The notes under the pieces are model-generated. The model saw nothing but the letters and a program-made list of their open reading frames with translations. It had not been told where the DNA came from and ran no database searches. DNA of 64,000 nt. It comes from Phyto melanocephala (Eukaryota > Arthropoda > Insecta > Diptera > Rhinophoridae). Position 1 is the first letter of the stretch. Each line of letters starts with the position of its first letter. The position numbers and the translations under genes were made by a program. Positions 58,331-64,000 of this stretch are shown piece after piece. The DNA lies in contig OW799234.1 in NCBI GenBank assembly GCA_941918925.1, positions 97,257,978 through 97,321,977 on the forward strand. Reading direction: 5' to 3'.

Positions 58331-59280
58331 TATATACTTCACATGTGATATCAAGGGTATATTAGCTTTGTCATTTCGTTTGTAATTTCTACAATATTTA
58401 TTTATTTTATTATATTTTCTAAAAGCTATCGACTCCTCTAGTCATAGAGCTATGTTCGTCTGTCCGTCTATCCGTGTATCGGTTTAAATCAACTTTTAGA
58501 TACCCACCCATGTTGTACAGATCTGTATGTAGTAACAATCTTTTGGAAATATTCGCATATGAATCGCTATTGAAATCTATTACAATTCTCCATAACTTTC
58601 TGAGATATGATTATATTATTACCATAAATATTATTAATTATCCAACGCGATCGGTAATGTGACAATTTTTGAAACTTTTTATTTATTCATTTATTTCATA
58701 CATCTATCCATATCTATCTAACCGTTTAAGGATATTTTAATTAATTTCATAATAAAATACAGTAGCTATGTGTGAGTGTGGTATTACACAGTTAGAAAAA
58801 AAAATATTTTTTAATGTATTGAAAACTTAGTAAAAAACACATGATAAATTTGAAAGACCAACGATGATATGTAACCGTTTATAGATATGATATGCCTTTA
58901 AAAATATTCGTAAAAAATTTTAATACAATCGGTCACTAATCGGTAAAGTTGTAGACAAAGTATTTCTTTGGAAAAAAATATATATTTTTAAATCTTTTAC
59001 GTCTCTCTAACTTTTGAATAATTTTTGGATAAGCTCCTGAAAATTATTCCTGAGAAAAACTAACAAATCGGTTAAGAACTTACTGAGATAAAAGCACCAA
59101 AATACAACTTTTTAAGTATTTTTCCTTAAATTTTCAGACGAAAAGCTATTTTTTTCAGCTTTTAGACTACAAAATGTATGGAATGAAAGGTCTTGAAAGG
59201 TATCAAATGACCAAATAGTAGTGACTAGTTTTCAAGATATACCGTCATGTCAAAAATAGAATAGAGAATTATTTATTTAA
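58331..59280 (+). mobile_element. Long family B variant, no clear 3' end
   Basis: It starts TATATACTTCACATGTGATA then TCAAGGGTATATTAGC, with a GTCTGTCCGTCTATCCGTG array at 58448. The sequence AACTTTCTGAGATATGA matches family B. The part after 58620 (CGGTCACTAATCGGTAAA, TTTTTTTCAGCTTTTAGACT) resembles 17400-17640 in the long variant at 17096. The 3' hairpin was not found, so the right end is approximate. Confidence 0.6.
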
Positions 59281-59637
59281 AAGCCTTAAAAAAATTTGCT
59301 GAAAAGCTTCTCTTCTTTGTTGAAAAAATATATGTATGTATGTATGTATATATTTTTTATTTCAATATGCTTTTAGATTTTAAATTAATAATTAAATTTA
59401 AAAAACATATTGAACTAATCAGAAGTTATATATTGTTAAATTCACAACTCCTTTATAATATACTTTTGTTGCTTTACCAGTATACAATATTATGGACTTG
59501 TTAGTTGTAATTTCTATTAAAATATTTTGTTAAACCATACAATTTCGTTCTATAAGTTTTTGAAATGTTTTTTTTAAATTTATTTAAAAATTTTAAAAAT
59601 TATAACGATTATGACAGAGTTATCTAAGGGAAAGAAC

Positions 59638-60068
59638 AAGGCATATTCATACAGGTATATGCAACGGCGAATAAATACAACAAAGCAACTTTTGAGGGGA
59701 TATTTTATGTTAAGGACAATTCGTATATCAGGGATGGAAAAGTTGTTATGACATATTGAATATATTAAAATTTGATAAAAAAAAGGATATAAATTTTTGA
59801 AACACATTACTAGTGACGCAAAAGCAAAAAATACACATAAATTTAGCACATTTATTATCAAATTAGTACACTTAAGTTAATTGTTCAATACCGAAGCCAA
59901 AATCACATTATCATTCCCTGAATTAATAAATAAAATTCAACCAATTTTGACAAAAAGTTTCCCCATCAGCTGTGCTGATAATTTCACCCAAGGCATATCC
60001 ATAAGGTATATGCAACGGCGAATTAATACAACAAAGCAACTTTTGAGGGGATGTTTTATGTAAAGGCC
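59638..60068. repeat. Pair of ~78-bp direct repeats
   Basis: AGGTATATGCAACGGCGAAT then AAATACAACAAAGCAACTTT, TGAGGGGATATTTTATGT (59653-59710) recurs with few changes at 60005-60062. AAGGCATATTCAT / AAGGCATATCCAT lies before both. The units are about 350 bp apart. They could be LTR-like ends of a small element or a local duplication. Confidence 0.65.
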
Positions 60069-60069
60069 T

Positions 60070-60788
60070 GTGTGATTTCGCCTTGATTTCACCTGTATAA
60101 ATTCGCCTTGGGAAAGAAATTATTTCCGAAAAATATTTATTAAAAAGGTGGAAATTTTTATTTCTATACAAATATTTATTACGACAAATTATTAAACTGT
60201 ATTGTCTAAAGTTATATGTAAAGAATTTTTTAATTTTAACAGAATTAAATGGTGATTACATTAAGACACACTCAATGCAGAATAAAAGGTGATGAATCAA
60301 GTAAAAAACTGGAGAAAAAAAAACTTAAAAAATCTCATTAATCTTTTTATGCATTTCATTCTTTAGACACTTTGTGTTTACAATATACTTTTCCGTCTGT
60401 CCGTCAAGTCGCAACACTGGTCATTAAAAGAAATTTGCATGTAAGATAGATGGTGTTACAAATCAAGTTGTTTAGTTGCAACCTAAGAAACAAACTGAGA
60501 TACTACATATGTACATATGTAGTGTATGCAACATACTCAGCGGTAAAAGTCAACAGGACTTTATAGTTCAGGCCTTTTGGAAGCCAAATTTACACCTTCT
60601 TTTGGATTATTAATAAATAATAATATAAAATTCCTTTTAGTAGTCCTTTGAACTTCCTTTTAATGATCCCATAGTCATTCTAACTCTCCTTCTTTATTAA
60701 TGAAAGAAAGGTGTACAGTGTCGTGTGTATTTTTTGTATTCTTACCGACAACAAATAAATGTCTAAACCGTTCCAAAAACCAGATAAA
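60070..60788. other. AT-rich stretch without recognised genes
   Basis: CCGTCTGTCCGTC near 60392 is an isolated GTCY tract, probably old mini-me debris. Nothing else was recognised. Confidence 0.4.
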
Positions 60789-60790
60789 AA

Positions 60791-61410
60791 CAAGTAAAAG
60801 TGCTATATTCGGCCGCGCCGAATACCCTTCACAACGTGTAGTCATGCAATAACAATTGTTTGTATCACCATTCATCTCATATAAAATACGTACATACATA
60901 AAAAAACATACATATGTATATAAAAACATGCCATTGTAAAATTATAAATTGAGTTTACGTATGTAAAAAATTACAAACAAAAAAATATATAAGAAAAAAC
61001 AATAAAAAAAATTACAAAAAAAAATTTAAAAAAAAAATTAAAAAAAAAATAATAGCTGGGACTGATGCCATGTTACTCTAACCAGTATATATGTATGTTG
61101 TTGTTGTAATTTTGAAAAAAACGAGGTGGTCGTGGTTTTTTGCTCATATCTCAGAAAGTTATGGGGCGATTGTGCTGAATTTCAATAGCGATTAATTTCC
61201 GGATATTTTCAAAAGATTGATACCTTACACAGCATATAGTTGCTGCTTAAAGTTGATTTCAACCAACACACAAACAGACAGACAGACGGTCAATCGACTC
61301 CTCTTTTCATAAGCTTTCAGAAAATTTATACTTTATGGGGTCGGAAATGAAAATTGTAGAAATTACAAACGGAATGACAAAGCCCTTGTGCACCACAGAT
61401 GAAGGGTATA
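60791..61410 (-). mobile_element. Family B element
   Basis: On the minus strand it starts TATACCCTTCATCTGTGGTG (61410), with the core CCCCATAAAGTATAAATTTT, GTCTGTCTGTCTG in the array, and GAGATATGAGCAAAAAACCA. It ends with the hairpin TTCGGCGCGGCCGAA before TATAGCACTTTTACTTG (60791). The A-rich spacer lies at 60960-61050. Confidence 0.85.
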
Positions 61411-61412
61411 AA

Positions 61413-62185
61413 AACAGGTATTCGTTTAATTGAGTTTCAGGTTTATAAACAGTGAATTAAGCAGTGTTCAATTCAAAATAAAATAAAACTAAAAATATGT
61501 ATTAAAAATTTATAAAGCGTTTAATATAAAAGAGCAAATATTTTACTACAATTAATAGGCATTTAACAGGTTTTAACTGAAATCGTCCTTCATCAGAAGG
61601 TCGTTTATACGCGAATGTGAAAGTCCTTGCTCTATATCCCAACGCGTGTAATAAATAAATGAGTATGCAATGGGTATCGCAGTCCTTGTGTCTAAATAAG
61701 GCCTTTTAAAAGGCCTACTTACCCCTACTTTTTACCGCTGGGTATGTATGTAGATTTAATACTCGTAATAGTATTAATTTACATTTAAGTATGTTTGTCT
61801 TTATATCTTTTAATTTAATGACTTTATGTAGTCATTGTATACAAACTTACATACTAGCATGAAATCAGTGTATGCATTAATGCGCTAGTTGTTATTGTAT
61901 TCTTTTGCTAAAAGAACTATTAACCTAGTGAACGTATTTCTGCAAAGTAGTAAGACAAATATTTAGTTAGTGAGTCTAACGGTTTGGCTGTCTGTCTTTT
62001 TCTTTTAACCAGACAGCGAACTACTTAAACACGTTTAGTTATAGTAACACAAGTGTATACGGTGTAAAAAAATACCGTCGTTATGTCACAATAAATCATT
62101 AACATTTTAAATGTGTAAAAGAGAGAGAGAGAGAAAAAGATAGTGAAGAATATACATTTTATACACCGCCAAATATATATATATA
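61413..62185. other. AT-rich stretch without recognised genes
   Basis: A short (GA)n tract lies at about 62117-62133. Nothing else was recognised. Confidence 0.45.
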
Positions 62186-62187
62186 AA

Positions 62188-62580
62188 TATATATATGCGA
62201 CAGCGCATAGAGAAAGGGACCTAAGGGTAAAAAAACAATTTTCACTTTTTTTTTTGATGTGGACAACATCTGAGCATCGAATGAGACCGATCCCAAGCCC
62301 CAAAAGTGTTCCCTCCCAGAGATATGCTCGTTTTATAAAAGTGAAATCGACGATTCTAAGCGCAAATAGAAAGAGACCTAACGGTAGAATTTATTTATTT
62401 TCATTTTTTCCCCTACTAAATTAACAAAATAACTTGATTTTACGAAACTACAAAAAATTTATTTTTTTCCTTATGAACAATTTAAAAAAATAGAAAAATA
62501 ATTTAATCTTTAAAATGGCTTTCCTAAACAAAACCTGTTTTTACCCTTACGTCCCTTTCTCTATGCGCTTTCACATATAT
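62188..62580. mobile_element. MITE with ~40-bp inverted repeats
   Basis: AGCGCATAGAGAAAGGGACC then TAAGGGTAAAAA (62202-62233) pairs with the complement of TTTTTACCCTTACGTCCCTT then TCTCTATGCGCTT (62539-62570), with one mismatch. The match continues outward imperfectly to ATATATG on both sides. An internal decayed copy of the end (AATAGAAAGAGACCTAACGG) lies at 62366. Confidence 0.7.
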
Positions 62581-62863
62581 AAAAAATATAAGCCGCCAAG
62601 ACAGGCAGACCAACAAAAACAAATTTTACAAATACCGGGTGTTATTGGGTGGATTCATAGGTATGCGTTAGTAATTTCTTATTTTTTTTAAATTCTTATA
62701 CGATTTAAACATTTTATAACGAAAGAACAATTGCTCAATTCCTAGTCGTTGTACGTCCCACATAGGGGTATTTTGCAAATCTAGCCGGACATCACTTTTA
62801 TTGCTTCTTTAACGTTATTGAGTGTTCTAGATCAATGAAACTTGCCAGAAATATGTGTTATAG

Positions 62864-63365
62864 TCATAGGCTGGCATTTTTTATCATCAGCATAAGTTTA
62901 TGGATAAAGAGAATGCTCTTCAGAGCCAAGTACAGGTGAAAGCATGAAAGTAATTGTATAGTAAGTAATGATTTTTTCTTTGGAGTTGGTCTTGTGCTAG
63001 TAATTAGTGGGTCAGAACTGAGCAAAAGTCTATTATAAATGTCTATATTGCATTGAACCCTTGAAAACTTGCTTGCGAAATTATGCCTGCAAAGCCGGAA
63101 ATGTTTGTTTCGCGCCACAGCCGCTTCTTCTGATAAAAGCCCAATAGGCAACAATGCCTCGTTCATAACAGTTGCGCCAGGCATTATAATCTTGTGTATT
63201 GTAGGTGTCACAGAATGGCAGGGATATAAAGTAACGTAAAGTTTTGTAGTGTCTAAGCCATAATCAGCAAACTTTTGCAAATGGATTTTATGACCACTTG
63301 ATATTACTGCAATAATAACTTTGATTCGATAGATGAAATCAAATTCAATTCCATTTATTTGTGCA
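62864..63365 (-). pseudogene. Remnant of an uncharacterised repeat-borne insect protein
   Basis: The minus frame is open from about 63365: FIYRIKVIIAVISSGHKIH, YGLDTTKLYVTLYPCHSVTP, TIHKIIMPGATVMNEALLPI, GLLSEEAAVARNKHFRLCRH, then YNRLLLSSDPLITSTRP and a lysine run. From memory this closely resembles the C-terminal part of unnamed proteins repeated in many insect genomes (VHKxLxHG, LPIGxLSEExxExRNK, SSDPLI). About 165 codons are intact, with no ATG at the start. Its function and mobile class are unknown to me. Confidence 0.55.
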
Positions 63366-63452
63366 GCTAATTAAAAATTAGAAAAAAAAAAATCTTCTGC
63401 ATCGTTGCTGTTACCAAATCCAGTTGTCTGTACATCCACTATTAGTCCTAAT

Positions 63453-64000
63453 TATATCCGCCACCGAAAAAATTGTGGGGGTATATTCATTTCGTCATTT
63501 CGTTTGTAACACATCGAAATATCCATTTTAGACCCCATAAAGTATACATATTCTGAATCAGGGTTTAGTTTGATGACGATCTAGCTATGTCCGTCTGTCT
63601 GTTGAAAGCACGATAGAGGTCGCACCGAAAAAGCTAGAAGAGTCAAATTTTGCCAGCATCTTTCTTATAAACAAGGTTTGTTTGGTATTGAAAATGGGCT
63701 AAATCGGAATATTAGGAAGAGAGTTATAGCTCGTAATGCAAGAGTAGGTCGAAAAAACTTGTCGTTCCAACATCAATTAAAATGGAATTGTGTTCAAACG
63801 CATTAACGTAGAGCCATAAAACTTCGAATGTATACATATTTCCTGGGTAAAAACAATATTTTTCCTGAAAATTGCTTAAATATATGCATTAGGAAAGGAG
63901 CTATAGATCAAAATGTACGAAAATTTATACCGCACAGTGTATTTTTCGGTATATTTAAAACGTATTAAAACTGACAAAATTAGATGTACGATTCTGAAAT
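63453..64000 (+). mobile_element. Family A element, cut by window edge
   Basis: It starts TATATCCGCCACCGAAAAAA then TTGTGGGGGTATA. The core CCCCATAAAGTATACATATT, GACGATCTAGCTATG and GTCCGTCTGTCTG are intact, and it then follows the copy at 6941 to the end of the window. The 3' hairpin must lie beyond 64000. Confidence 0.82.

Noticed and set aside
59923..60171. 82-codon minus-strand ORF as a gene
   Set aside because: It overlaps a direct-repeat unit and has no recognisable domain.
1..64000. CRISPR arrays, operons, riboswitches, phage or plasmid features
   Set aside because: The splice structure, LINEs, SINE and MITEs show eukaryotic insect DNA; no regularly spaced short repeats of CRISPR type were seen.

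Overview
The window is AT-rich, intron-containing insect DNA, most likely from a calyptrate fly such as a blow fly or house fly. This is an inference from the fly-type Nostrin gene, the mini-me/DINE-1-like interspersed repeats and the jockey-like, hAT and Tc1/mariner remnants. No species can be named from sequence alone. Only one clear host gene is present. Positions 1-4049 on the minus strand hold the 5' six coding exons of a Nostrin orthologue (F-BAR protein). Its SH3-encoding 3' end lies off the left edge. A 76-codon ORF of unknown function ends 67 nt upstream of the Nostrin start codon.

The remaining ~59.6 kb shows no intact host gene. It is either a large upstream intron of Nostrin or intergenic DNA, and is filled with transposable elements at many stages of decay. 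Two families dominate. Both look like mini-me/DINE-1 type (Helentron-like) non-autonomous elements with a GTCY-rich core and a 3' hairpin ending in CTTACTTG. Family A starts TATACCCGCCACC and has copies at 6941, 8453, 40912, 53542 and 63453. Family B starts TATACCCTTCAC and has copies at 13828, 17096, 18461, 20601, 24125, 28662, 46809, 51676, 58331 and 60791, plus a solo 3' end at 6499.

DNA transposons include a hAT element with an 8-bp target duplication (24007-25278), hAT transposase debris (4807-5188) and an internally deleted mariner-like element with 35-bp perfect inverted repeats and TA duplication (56977-57894). An older relative lies at 5192-5744, and transposase remnants lie near 21386, 42655 and 45812. 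Several MITEs are defined by inverted repeats; the cleanest has 38-bp perfect ends (26419-26822). Retroelements include a 5'-truncated jockey-like LINE with an 11-bp target duplication and an unbroken ORF (48432-49500), older LINE pieces (34418, 37380, 49960), a tRNA-derived SINE (40432-40863) and a Ty3/gypsy-type LTR followed by a tRNA-Trp primer-binding site (42299-42583).

Several stretches look protein-coding but could not be assigned (14575, 22220, 29657, 45179, 53170). Two more resemble uncharacterised repeat-borne insect proteins (40074 and 62864). There is no convincing undescribed functional system. The most interesting items are the ORF upstream of Nostrin, the long N-terminal extension of Nostrin, the orphan coding-like fragments and the rearranged family B copies.
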